From Cytobacillus sp. IB215665 (GTDB lineage: Bacteria; Bacillota; Bacilli; Bacillales; SM2101), in NCBI RefSeq assembly GCF_033963835.1, contig NZ_JAXBME010000005.1, forward strand, positions 248,001 through 312,000: 64,000 bases of DNA. Direction: 5' to 3'. The notes under the pieces were generated by a model. The model saw only the letters and a list, made by a program, of their open reading frames with translations. It ran no database searches and was not told the DNA's origin. How positions within the stretch are numbered: position 1 is the first letter of the stretch; each line of letters begins with the position of its first letter. Position numbers and translations under genes: made by a program. This document shows, piece after piece, positions 1 through 8,039 of this stretch.

Positions 1-1112
1 AAAGAATTGAAGCTGAAAACTATGATACATTGTTTGGTATTCAAACTGAAGGAGCTAATGATGTTGGTTATGGTTTAAATGTTGGGCATACAGATGACGG
101 GGACTTTATCGGATTTAACAATGTTAACTTTGGAAGTGGTGCAATATCTGTTGAAGCGAGAGTAGCTACAGATGCCGATGGTGGAGAACTTGAATTTAGA
201 TTAGATAGCCCAACTGGGCCTGTTATTAGTACTATAGATGTTGAAAAAACGGGTGGTTGGCAATCATGGGTGACAAGATCAGCAAAAGTATTAGGGGCAG
301 ATGGTGTTCATGACCTATATGTTGTGTTCAAAAGTGAAACTGGTGGTATAGGTAACCTAAACTGGTTTGCATTTTCGGATGCCATACAGGATAATCCTAC
401 AATAAGTGCTTTTGAACAAATTGAAGCTGAAAACTATGATACACAGTACGGTGTTCAAACTGAAAATTCTAGTGACGTTGGTGGAGGCCTGAACGTTGGT
501 CATACTGATAATGGAGATTATATAGGTTACAGCAATGTTGACTTTGGTGAGGGAGCTGTATCTGTTGAAGCAAGGGTAGCAACTGACTCTGAAGGTGGGA
601 TGATTGAGCTTCATCTAGATAGTCCTACTGGAGATTTAATTGGAACAATTCATATTACGAAAACAGGCGGTTGGCAGTCATGGGTAACTGAATCAGCTGA
701 AATATCAGGAGCAAAAGGTGTCCATGATTTATATCTTGTATTTAAAAGTGAAACTGGAGGCATAGGTAACGTAAATTGGCTTACGTTTATTAATCCAGCT
801 CAGCAGCTACAGCAACATATTGAAGAGTTCAAATCTGATTCAATTCAAATGGAACAATTATCAGCAATGATCGTAAACAGTGTCATGCTAGGTGAAGTCT
901 ATGGAGAAGAAGTGAAAATCTTACTTCAAGAAGCTTTTTTAGCTGAAGAAACTGATAATGAAACGGTTATCCATGTTCGAAATATTACTGAGCATATCGA
1001 AAGAGATTTAGAGCGTATGGTAGGAGAGCTAGATAAAAAGAATTTTGACAGTGAAAAATATATTAGTAAGATTGCAAAAGAGCTAGAAAAACTGATTAAC
1101 AAAACATCCTAA
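1..1112 (+). CDS. Secreted carbohydrate-binding protein, 3' part (two CBM6-like modules, helical tail); 5' end outside window
   Basis: The frame is open from base 3, so only the C-terminal part is present. Two consecutive modules of about 130 residues share IEAENYDT, DVG.GLNVGHTD.GD.IGY, VEARVATD, KTGGWQSWV and VHDLYLVFKSETGGIGN.NW. This is the layout of family 6 carbohydrate-binding modules, beta-sandwiches that bind polysaccharide. They are followed by an acidic, helical tail of about 100 residues (IERDLERM, KELEKLINK) that resembles the tail of the nuclease at 59851-63528. The missing upstream part probably holds a signal peptide and a catalytic domain. No catalytic motif is visible here, so the enzyme class is unknown. 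Confidence 0.8.
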   Translation, partial: RIEAENYDTLFGIQTEGANDVGYGLNVGHTDDGDFIGFNNVNFGSGAISVEARVATDADGGELEFRLDSPTGPVISTIDVEKTGGWQSWVTRSAKVLGADGVHDLYVVFKSETGGIGNLNWFAFSDAIQDNPTISAFEQIEAENYDTQYGVQTENSSDVGGGLNVGHTDNGDYIGYSNVDFGEGAVSVEARVATDSEGGMIELHLDSPTGDLIGTIHITKTGGWQSWVTESAEISGAKGVHDLYLVFKSETGGIGNVNWLTFINPAQQLQQHIEEFKSDSIQMEQLSAMIVNSVMLGEVYGEEVKILLQEAFLAEETDNETVIHVRNITEHIERDLERMVGELDKKNFDSEKYISKIAKELEKLINKTS

Positions 1113-1131
1113 TATCTTTTAAACTAATCAT

Positions 1132-1172
1132 AGTAGCCACTTTATTATAGCAATAATAAGGTGGCTACTTTA
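1132..1172. terminator. Bidirectional intrinsic terminator
   Basis: A 16-bp stem (1132-1147 with 1154-1169, one G-T wobble, loop TAGCAA) lies between the convergent CBM6 gene and the thioredoxin gene. The stem begins AGTAGCCACTTTATT. A nearly identical stem occurs at 5770-5805. Confidence 0.8.
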
Positions 1173-1200
1173 ATGTTAAATAACTAGCTTAACAAAAGTT

Positions 1201-1773
1201 TTAGCCAATTAATTTTGTGTCATTGCTACTATTATGCTTATCAGCGATTTGATAAATATAATCAGCATCACTAGGATATCCTTGTTCTAGAACTTGTCTA
1301 TTTTTACCTACATACATAACATAAGGTACACTACTAATCCCAATATCATCATAAACCTTTTTACTATTCACGTAATGTAACCCCTCTTTTACAAAATGAT
1401 CGAAGTATTCGCTATTTTCTTCCTCAGCATTACTATCTACAACAACCATCGTAAAAACATTTTGATATTTATTTAAACTACTATTCAAATGAGGGTAAAT
1501 AGATTTACAAGCGCTACAGCCTGGTGAAATGAAAACCAATAGAAGGTCCTGATCTAAGTTTTCATCGACATAGAGAGTAACTTCATCGTTTAAATCTGAT
1601 TTAATTTTCATATTAGGGATTTTATCGATTTTCTTAGGGGTGAACCCTCCTTGAAATGATTCTACATACTGTATATATCTTCCTATTAGCTTGAGCATTC
1701 TAATATTAAGGATGACAAGAGAAAGTACGATGATAAATAGAACAATAATTAACACAATCCATTTCGTATCCAT
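1201..1773 (-). CDS. Membrane-anchored thioredoxin-like (MauD/TlpA-type) thiol-disulfide protein
   Basis: This 190-residue protein has one N-terminal membrane helix (residues 6-24) and then a thioredoxin fold facing the outside. The active site is SPGCSACK (C86, C89), and the cis-proline loop is SSVPY (P150). MauD and TlpA homologues work in thiol oxidation or isomerisation of exported proteins. It is the last gene of the peptide/exporter cassette. Its ribosome binding site AAGGAG lies inside the end of the MauE-like gene (gap 1 bp), so the two are translationally linked. Inference: it helps form disulfides in the six-cysteine peptide at 4269-4415. A purely reducing role is possible. Confidence 0.8.
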   Translation of the reverse strand: MDTKWIVLIIVLFIIVLSLVILNIRMLKLIGRYIQYVESFQGGFTPKKIDKIPNMKIKSDLNDEVTLYVDENLDQDLLLVFISPGCSACKSIYPHLNSSLNKYQNVFTMVVVDSNAEEENSEYFDHFVKEGLHYVNSKKVYDDIGISSVPYVMYVGKNRQVLEQGYPSDADYIYQIADKHNSSNDTKLIG

Positions 1774-1774
1774 T

Positions 1775-2308
1775 CTATTGAACTCCTTCTTCTAATTGTT
1801 TAATCTTATTCATGCTTTCTCTATATTCAGAGAATAGGTAAAAAAATACTGTGATTAAAACACTTGAAAGTAAATATGGGATTAATCCAACCTGCCATTC
1901 AATGGATATAGGATAATTAACCATTAGTATCAATAAAGAGACAAAGATTAAATTCCTAATAACAATAGCTCCAGATAATTTATGTGAATGTAAAATCCCT
2001 CCACAGCCACAATCCATTTTTTCATTACTAGCCATCAAATTTATAATAATCCCAAAGCAGTATATAACCAATAGAATGATTGCAGCATATACTGTCGTCC
2101 TAAAATGAAGGTTTATCATAAAACTGATTGGAATAAATACTTCCGCAATAATAAGAAAAATAGTGAGAATATTACCAGAAGTTTTGGAAAGGAATGCCAG
2201 GGTTTTCACAATTGTAGCATGTTCTTTAAAATTAGTAATCTTACTAAAGGCTGTAGAAAGAAACATGATGACAAAGAATAACTGACATATTAAGGAAAAA
2301 CTAGTCAT
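1775..2308 (-). CDS. MauE/DoxX-like integral membrane protein
   Basis: A 177-residue protein with four to five hydrophobic helices and a DCGCGG cysteine motif near residue 100. This is typical of the MauE family, which supports disulfide formation in the cysteine-rich small subunit of methylamine dehydrogenase and is often paired with a thioredoxin-like MauD. The start is set at 2308 because AGGTGGTT lies 6-8 bases upstream. Two in-frame ATGs further up (to 2329) overlap the exporter stop region and have no Shine-Dalgarno. It sits between the ABC exporter and the thioredoxin. Inference: it passes electrons between the thioredoxin partner and membrane quinone. Confidence 0.72.
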   Translation of the reverse strand: MTSFSLICQLFFVIMFLSTAFSKITNFKEHATIVKTLAFLSKTSGNILTIFLIIAEVFIPISFMINLHFRTTVYAAIILLVIYCFGIIINLMASNEKMDCGCGGILHSHKLSGAIVIRNLIFVSLLILMVNYPISIEWQVGLIPYLLSSVLITVFFYLFSEYRESMNKIKQLEEGVQ

Positions 2309-2330
2309 ATAACCACCTATTAACATCATT

Positions 2331-4106
2331 TTATTTGTACCAATCTAATTGCATTTGATACATTTGAGCGTATTCGCGATCCAAATTCATTAAGTCTTCA
2401 TGACTACCTACTTCGATTATTTCACCATCTTGCATCACAAAAATTTTATCTGCTAATCTTGCAGAGGCCATTCTATGAGAAATAAAAATGCCAGTTTTTC
2501 TTTTTGTTAGGTTATCAAATTGGTTGTACACTTCTATTTCTGCTTTTGGGTCAAGAGCTGAGGTTGGTTCGTCAAGAATGAATATTTCACCTTCTTTATA
2601 TAAAGCTCTTGCAATCGCAATTTTTTGCCATTGTCCCTCTGAAAGGTCTTCTCCTTCTAAAAATATTTTCCCTAAGACAGTTTCATCTCCATCTTTCAGT
2701 TTTTCCGAAATTTTATTAACATTTGAGATGCTCGTTACTGCTGTTAATTTTTGTGTATCTTCTAGACTATCCAGTACGATATTTTGCTTTAAGGATAAAT
2801 TATATTTCATATAATCCTGAAAAATCACCGTGATATTCTTATATAGATCAGTTGCATCTATCTCTTGAATATTTACTCCATCGATTAATATTTCACCTTG
2901 ATTTATTGGATAAAGCCCCATCAAACAGTATATGAGAGTTGTTTTTCCAGACCCGTTTTGTCCAACGATTGCTATTTTATCACCGTACGCTATTTTAAAA
3001 CTCACATTTTTCAAAGCTTGTTGTTCACTATATGGGTATTTAAAGGAAACATTTCGAAATTCTATACATGATTGAAACGAAAAAGGTTTTTTTTCTTTAA
3101 CCTCAGGCTGAATATAATTCGTATCTTCAAAATCTAGAAATTCAAAAAGGTCTCTAATGTATAGTGTTTCACTGTAAATTTGTCCGATATTATATGAAAT
3201 ATCAGTTAAGCTTCTCTCAGCAGCCTGTACTGATTGAAGGATACTAACAAAATCACCTATTTGAATCGACTTATTTCTTACAAACCTCAACAAGAAAATA
3301 CTTACGATAAAGTAAAGAACGGAAGATAACACATTTGTACTTATATTTGCAAATTCTCGAGATTTTATAAGGGCTAAATATTCTCTATTAATTTTCTTGA
3401 ACAGATAAGACCACCTGTTAAGAAAAAAATCTTTTAGATTAAATAATCTAATTTCACTTGCACTTACCCTATTTGTGAGTAATGCAGCGAGATACGATTG
3501 CTCTCTGGCATTGGGAGTTTGATACAAATGCATTAAAAACTCTTTTTTACCGTATTTTATACGTATGTATATGATCGGTATAACAATGACTAACACAATG
3601 ACAATTAGTAACCAATGATATGTAAATAAAAAAATAAATAAACTGGTGAGGGTGATTATCCCTTGAAAGATATTCAACGTAGACAGAACGGGTGACATTA
3701 ACCGAATGCCCTTATTATACTGAATTCTTTCAAGATGATTATGAAATTTAGCATTTTCAAAAAATGCTAAAGGAGAATTTACCGATTTCTCTGAAACCAT
3801 TTTTTCTAAAATATAATCTAATTTTTTTTCGTAGCGAGTATTTATATATAGCTGAATATTCACTACTGATTTTTGTAATATAAAAATCGCTAATTGGAAA
3901 GATAACAAAAACCATAACTGGGTGCTATATATATCACTATTTCCTTGTAGTACAGATGAAATAAAATTGATAATTTCCTTCGACAGCCATACGATTATAA
4001 TTGGAATTAATCCGGTTATAATAGCGAAAATAAGAGAAATAAATACCCAATACTTTGCATGTTTAAAAATAAATAAGAATGACATTTTGAAGTAGTTTTG
4101 ATTCAT
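2331..4106 (-). CDS. ABC exporter, fused permease and ATPase (591 aa)
   Basis: A type IV (MsbA/lantibiotic-type) half-transporter. An N-terminal six-helix membrane domain (about residues 15-310) is followed by an ATPase domain with Walker A GQNGSGKTT (382-390), signature LSEGQ (488-492), Walker B ILDEP (D512, E513) and H-loop ISHR (H544). There is no N-terminal C39 peptidase domain, so any leader would be cut by another protease or the peptide exported whole. RBS AGAGGAG precedes the start. It is downstream of the six-cysteine peptide gene and upstream of MauE/thioredoxin genes. Inference: it exports that peptide. The substrate cannot be read from the sequence alone. Confidence 0.85.
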   Translation of the reverse strand: MNQNYFKMSFLFIFKHAKYWVFISLIFAIITGLIPIIIVWLSKEIINFISSVLQGNSDIYSTQLWFLLSFQLAIFILQKSVVNIQLYINTRYEKKLDYILEKMVSEKSVNSPLAFFENAKFHNHLERIQYNKGIRLMSPVLSTLNIFQGIITLTSLFIFLFTYHWLLIVIVLVIVIPIIYIRIKYGKKEFLMHLYQTPNAREQSYLAALLTNRVSASEIRLFNLKDFFLNRWSYLFKKINREYLALIKSREFANISTNVLSSVLYFIVSIFLLRFVRNKSIQIGDFVSILQSVQAAERSLTDISYNIGQIYSETLYIRDLFEFLDFEDTNYIQPEVKEKKPFSFQSCIEFRNVSFKYPYSEQQALKNVSFKIAYGDKIAIVGQNGSGKTTLIYCLMGLYPINQGEILIDGVNIQEIDATDLYKNITVIFQDYMKYNLSLKQNIVLDSLEDTQKLTAVTSISNVNKISEKLKDGDETVLGKIFLEGEDLSEGQWQKIAIARALYKEGEIFILDEPTSALDPKAEIEVYNQFDNLTKRKTGIFISHRMASARLADKIFVMQDGEIIEVGSHEDLMNLDREYAQMYQMQLDWYK

Positions 4107-4149
4107 GGAGTCTCCTCTTGCTTAATAAAAAAATAGTAGATTACAAGAT

Positions 4150-4183
4150 AAAGACTGATAATTACTAGTAATTATCAGTCTTT
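4150..4183 (-). terminator. Perfect 16-bp hairpin between peptide and exporter genes
   Basis: Arms 4150-4165 and 4168-4183 are perfectly complementary with a 2-base centre. On the minus strand a T-rich stretch follows about 15 bases later, not immediately, so this may be a leaky terminator or an mRNA 3'-end stabiliser. Either would give more peptide mRNA than exporter mRNA. Confidence 0.6.
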
Positions 4184-4268
4184 AAATGCTTACAATAGTT
4201 ATTAAACATAAGTATATGAAATAACTATAATAGACTGTATGCAGAAAAGCATAGCTATAATGTTGTAA

Positions 4269-4415
4269 TTAAATTCTTACACAGTGACATTCTTTTCGGC
4301 CAGTATCAATGTTAAATCCACAAACTTCTTTAAAGCCACAAGCGCATTTTGGATCACCACATTCACCTTGAAGTGTAACTTTACCCGATAATAACCCTGC
4401 TAATTTTGCTAACAT
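4269..4415 (-). CDS. Small six-cysteine peptide, putative secreted bacteriocin-like precursor (48 aa)
   Basis: The frame reads MLAKLAGLLSGKVTLQG, then ECGDPKCACGFKEVCGF, then NIDTGRKECHCVRI. There are six cysteines (C19, C24, C26, C32, C43, C45), all in the C-terminal 30 residues, after an amphipathic, Ala/Leu-rich N-terminus that could be a leader. A strong RBS (GGAGG, 8 bases from ATG) supports translation. The next genes on the strand encode an ABC exporter, a MauE-like protein and an extracytoplasmic thioredoxin, as expected for a disulfide-bonded exported peptide (compare sublancin, whose cluster has an exporter plus BdbA/BdbB). I do not recognise the family. A small zinc-binding protein is the main alternative. 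Confidence 0.72.
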   Translation of the reverse strand: MLAKLAGLLSGKVTLQGECGDPKCACGFKEVCGFNIDTGRKECHCVRI

Positions 4416-4457
4416 GTAAATTTCCTCCCTCTATGTAAAAAAATGTTTACATCCCTT

Positions 4458-4485
4458 ATAATAATATAATTGGTAAATGCTTAAA
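4458..4485 (-). promoter_or_regulatory. Candidate promoter of the six-cysteine peptide gene
   Basis: On the minus strand TTTAAG (4480-4485) and TATTAT (4458-4463) are 16 bp apart, about 45 bp upstream of the start codon. The -35 match is poor and the region is very AT-rich, so this is tentative. Confidence 0.3.
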
Positions 4486-4811
4486 AATTCCATATTTTAT
4501 TATGAGAGTCTATTAGAGAAGTATTTTCCAGCATTTCCTTCCGTTTCCTCAAGTTTTTAAACGACTTAATAAATATATTTATATTTGTATTATTTATAAA
4601 TAACAATAATTAAAGCGTAGGATGGTTATATACACTAATAATGAAATTGTTATATTCATACAACAATAAAGAAAACTCCTACTACATTCAGGAGAATTGA
4701 TCTAATATCCAGTAACAACAAAGTTCATGAAAAGAGCTATGAATTGTAGCTCTCTTCACATAAAATATATAAAATCATTGTGGAAAGTAGATTAGAAAAA
4801 AGTCTTTTCTC
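4486..4811. other. Intergenic, no gene seen
   Basis: AT-rich spacer between the divergent peptide gene and the SDR gene. Stop codons are frequent in all frames. I see no convincing ORF, RNA gene or copy of the dispersed repeats. Confidence 0.5.
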
Positions 4812-4840
4812 TTGCAATTCTACCTATTGGTAGGTAAAAT
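4812..4840 (+). promoter_or_regulatory. SDR promoter with palindromic operator between -35 and -10
   Basis: TTGCAA (4812-4817) and TAAAAT (4835-4840) are exactly 17 bp apart. The 16-bp inverted repeat TACCTATTGGTAGGTA (4821-4836, 6-bp perfect arms) fills the spacer and touches the -10. A repressor bound there would block RNA polymerase. The site resembles operators of TetR- or HxlR/MarR-type repressors, but no such regulator gene is adjacent. Confidence 0.7.
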
Positions 4841-4900
4841 GTGCATAAGCAAGTGATATTGATCTTTTGGTCAAATTAAAAACAACAGGAGGAATGCAAG

Positions 4901-5668
4901 ATGTTCAAAGATAAAGTGGTAATCATTACAGGTGGTGGCTCTGGAATTGGAAAGGCTACGGCTAAGAAGTTTATCGGTGAAGGTGCGAAAGTAGTCATAA
5001 ATGGGAGAAGAGAAAGTATCTTAACAGAAGCAGCGAAGGAACTTGATCCTACAGGTAAAAACATTGCATATGTGGCAGGAGATATAAGTGTTAAAGCTAC
5101 GTCTGAAAAATTAGTTACAGTAGCAGTTGAAGAATTTGGAGGTGTGGATGTACTAGTTGCTAATACTGGAATCTTCACCCCAACTAGTTTTTTAGATCAC
5201 ACAGAAGATGATTTGAACAGTTATATTGATGTGATCGTTAAAGGTACCTTCTATCCAGCACAGGTAGCTATCCCTGAAATGAAAAAACGTGGAGGTGGCG
5301 CAATCGTCAATACTGGTTCAATGTGGGCAATTCAATCAGTAGAAGCGACACCATCTACTGCATATTCAGCAGCAATGGCAGGCAGACACGCACTTACTAA
5401 AAACTTAGCTGTAGAATTTGCTAAGGATAACATTCGTGTGAATGCAGTTGCACCAGCTGTGGTAGAAACACCAATTTACAACACATTTATGTCTGAAGAA
5501 CAAGTTTCTAAAACATTACCTACCTTTAATGAATTTCATCCAATAGGAAGAAATGGTCAACCAGAGGATGTAGCTGAGGCAATCCTATATTTAGCTAGTG
5601 ATCGTGCATCATGGGTGACTGGTGTAATTATGCCTTTAGATGGTGGGGCGACAACAAGGTTAAGATAG
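4901..5668 (+). CDS. Short-chain dehydrogenase/reductase (255 aa) with altered catalytic lysine
   Basis: Classical SDR fold. It has a nucleotide-binding TGGGSGIG (residues 10-17), NTG at 88-90 in place of NAG, catalytic Ser140 (NTGSM) and Tyr155. The usual YxxxK reads YSAAM: position 159 is Met, codon ATG at 5375-5377, one base from AAG. The C-terminal GRNGQPEDVAEAILYLASD and VTGVIMPLDGG are typical. RBS GGAGG precedes the ATG. Without the lysine, activity may be weak or lost, or the change may be a recent mutation or sequence error. It is expressed alone from the operator-controlled promoter at 4812-4840. The substrate is unknown. Confidence 0.85.
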   Translation: MFKDKVVIITGGGSGIGKATAKKFIGEGAKVVINGRRESILTEAAKELDPTGKNIAYVAGDISVKATSEKLVTVAVEEFGGVDVLVANTGIFTPTSFLDHTEDDLNSYIDVIVKGTFYPAQVAIPEMKKRGGGAIVNTGSMWAIQSVEATPSTAYSAAMAGRHALTKNLAVEFAKDNIRVNAVAPAVVETPIYNTFMSEEQVSKTLPTFNEFHPIGRNGQPEDVAEAILYLASDRASWVTGVIMPLDGGATTRLR

Positions 5669-5769
5669 AACATGATGTTATGCTAGTGTCTTAATACTAA
5701 ATTTTGTTACACATATATAAGATTACTCTTGATAAAGTGTATGTAACCGTATGTAAAGTCCTAAATTCG

Positions 5770-5812
5770 AGCCACTTTATTTCTGTTAACTAGAATAAAG
5801 TGGCTAGTTTAA
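5770..5812 (+). terminator. Intrinsic terminator after SDR gene
   Basis: A 12-bp perfect stem AGCCACTTTATT (5770-5781) pairs with AATAAAGTGGCT (5794-5805) and is followed by AGTTTAAT. The stem is nearly the same as in the terminator at 1132-1169. Confidence 0.75.
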
Positions 5813-6134
5813 TAGTCATCATTGCCATCAGCACATTTAATAAAGAATTTAGGTAATAGAAGTTCTATATTCAATTTAAAACTATTAAATAATAAGTGAG
5901 CTAAACCGCTTGTTATTCAGCTATTTCTGTAGGTAGGTTTACCCCTAAAAGTTTTTTCGTTGTAGACGAAATGATACATCAACCTCATGCCTTCAGTTTT
6001 TATAGTTCAATCTATACTTTTTAAACAATCTATTATTCGTTGAATTTTGGTATGTCAAAAGTCATTAAGTGGGAGTCTTCTGACCAGGAAATCATAAAAC
6101 GACTTGCTATATATTTATAACAAGCCGATATATT
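5813..6134. other. Intergenic, no gene seen
   Basis: AT-rich spacer between the SDR and the minus-strand ABC transporter pair. A weak hairpin (CTTG...CAAG near 6101-6125) could end the ABC transcript. Nothing else is supported. Confidence 0.4.
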
Positions 6135-6854
6135 TTAGGAAATTAATTCTTTAAAAGCAGCATCAAGACTATTGTTTTTACCAATGTTCGTAAACTCTTT
6201 ATAATCTCCTTCAAATATGATTTTTCCTTTTGATAGGAAAAATATTGCACAATTTGCTTTCAAATATTCTAAATCCTGCATGATGTGTGTAGACATTAGA
6301 ACTGTTGTGTCTGCCCTTTTTGTAAGTAGTTGAATTCTCGTTAATATACGCTCTCGAGCGTGTGGGTCAATACCTGCGGTAGGTTCATCAAATATATAAA
6401 GCTTCCTTTTTAATAACGTTATGGCCGTTACATGAAGCCATCTTATTTCACCAATGGACATATCACCTATTTTTGTTTGCCACAGCCTAGTTACCATATC
6501 TTTATCAAAAGTGTCCATTCCATCTATGAAAAAAGGTTCTTTCGTAATTTTGTAATTCGTACTATGGTCAGTATGAAGGTAGAGCCTGAAGATATCTTTT
6601 CCTGTTATTGAATAAGGCAATAAGGTGCTTTGAGTCATATATAAAATATCTTTTTGTCTAGGTGTATTTTTTATTTCATTTGGCGATTTTATGGAACCAG
6701 ATATTAAATCAAACAGCGTAGTTTTTCCGCTACCATTAGAACCTAATAATACATTAATTTTATTAGGTTTAAACTTGATATGAAGCTGATCGAGTATCTT
6801 TCGTTTTATTTTTGACTTTTTGTATTCATAAGTTAGATTTTCAACTGTAATCAT
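6135..6854 (-). CDS. ABC transporter ATP-binding protein (ABC-2 system)
   Basis: An ATPase of about 239 residues with Walker A GSNGSGKTT, Q-loop MTQ, Walker B YIFDEPTAGID and H-loop STH. The signature motif is degenerate: MSIGE replaces LSGGQ. The start at 6854 is chosen because AGGAG lies 8 bases upstream. A TTG two codons earlier is only 2 bases from that site. The gene begins 11 bp after the permease stop, so the two form an operon. The substrate is unknown. The proximity to a bacteriocin-like cassette allows, but does not show, an immunity or efflux role. Confidence 0.85.
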   Translation of the reverse strand: MITVENLTYEYKKSKIKRKILDQLHIKFKPNKINVLLGSNGSGKTTLFDLISGSIKSPNEIKNTPRQKDILYMTQSTLLPYSITGKDIFRLYLHTDHSTNYKITKEPFFIDGMDTFDKDMVTRLWQTKIGDMSIGEIRWLHVTAITLLKRKLYIFDEPTAGIDPHARERILTRIQLLTKRADTTVLMSTHIMQDLEYLKANCAIFFLSKGKIIFEGDYKEFTNIGKNNSLDAAFKELIS

Positions 6855-6865
6855 GTCCAATTCTC

Positions 6866-7627
6866 CTAAGATCTCGAGTTTAATGCTGTAATCTTAAATG
6901 ATTTGTAGGAATAGAACCCAATAGTCAAATAAACACCAAGCAATAAAATCGTAAAATACATATTAATATAGTTAAAATCATTTTGAAATAATACTGACAT
7001 TAAATAGTTTTCTAGGTTAAGTACAACATTTACAGGGTTAATAAGACTTAGATAAGCAGGGACATCTATAGATAGACTATTGTTAAAGGATGTCATAAAT
7101 AACAAAAACATAATAATACTTGCAAAAGTAATTAAAGATTCTTGCTTTATAGGAAGAACTAACAAGAAGAGACAGAGAAATGTTATAGGAATAAAAGAGA
7201 CGAGTAACAAAACGACACCTAATAACCAAAATTTCAATGTAAGATGTGTGCTTCCTAAAAATAGTATGGAACTACAAATTGTAAAAGTAGATATAGATAA
7301 TATTGCAATTGTAAAGAATGACAAAAATAATCCAATTATAATAGGGAGTTTACTTCCCGTAATAAAGAAAAATCTTTTTAAAAATCCTTGTTCTCTCATT
7401 TGAATTATATTCGTACATACATTAAAAGCTGTTAAAATGATGATTAGTGCTATGTAACCTCCAAAATACATTAAAAAAACACTTTCGCTAGGCTTCTCAG
7501 AAAGGAATTTCATATTATAAAGAATAGCCGTAAGCAATGGGAACAGAATTAGCCACATAAGTGTTATCTTACTATTGAAATTAACCTTATTAAACAATAA
7601 GTAGAACTCTCTAACCTTATTGAACAT
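6866..7627 (-). CDS. ABC-2 type transporter permease (253 aa)
   Basis: About six hydrophobic helices in the ABC-2 permease pattern: one near residues 22-40, then a cluster from residue 50 to 185, and a last helix at 222-243. No soluble domain is present. AAGGAG lies upstream of the ATG at 7627. It is first in a two-gene operon with the ATPase at 6135-6854. Such pairs usually export lipids, peptides or drugs. Nothing in the sequence identifies the cargo. Confidence 0.75.
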   Translation of the reverse strand: MFNKVREFYLLFNKVNFNSKITLMWLILFPLLTAILYNMKFLSEKPSESVFLMYFGGYIALIIILTAFNVCTNIIQMREQGFLKRFFFITGSKLPIIIGLFLSFFTIAILSISTFTICSSILFLGSTHLTLKFWLLGVVLLLVSFIPITFLCLFLLVLPIKQESLITFASIIMFLLFMTSFNNSLSIDVPAYLSLINPVNVVLNLENYLMSVLFQNDFNYINMYFTILLLGVYLTIGFYSYKSFKITALNSRS

Positions 7628-7854
7628 ATGTAAAAGATCTCCTTACAATATAATTTGTGTAGGTAAACTCTATTTACGTTGTTGCCATTTTATAAGCAAT
7701 TGTATTTATAAAAAATATTCTTACAATTTTAAATTCGAGGTAAATTATACCACCATAGAGTAGTTGTATCAATATAATATTTATTGAAGAAAAACTCTTT
7801 TCGTTTCCTATTCTGATATTGTTAAAGAAAGGGGTTTTTAATTGCTGCAATCAT

Positions 7855-7962
7855 TTAATAGAAGCAGAGAAGCCACGAATACTAGTTGTATAAGCAATGT
7901 TATTATTTATAAATATATTAATCTAGGCGAAAGCAACTTTAATTAAGTGTGAACAGTTTTAG
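7855..7962 (+). repeat. MITE-like dispersed repeat, decayed copy (3' two-thirds)
   Basis: Contains GAAGCAGAGAAGCCACGAA, CTAGTTGTATAAGC and GGCGAAAGCAACTTTAATTA followed by GTGAACAGTTTTAG. These match, in order, the internal and right-end blocks of the well-preserved copies at 42776, 50994 and 56836. Confidence 0.6.
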
Positions 7963-8039
7963 TTAGTAAAGTTGGATTGGACTATTGCAGCAGTGAGCAA
8001 GCATGAAAAGGACAATGTTTTGAGAGAGAGGAAAGAATT

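Noticed and set aside
4269-4415. Crosslinked small subunit of a quinohemoprotein amine dehydrogenase
   Set aside because: MauE-like and exporter genes fit, but the larger enzyme subunits and radical SAM maturase are absent.
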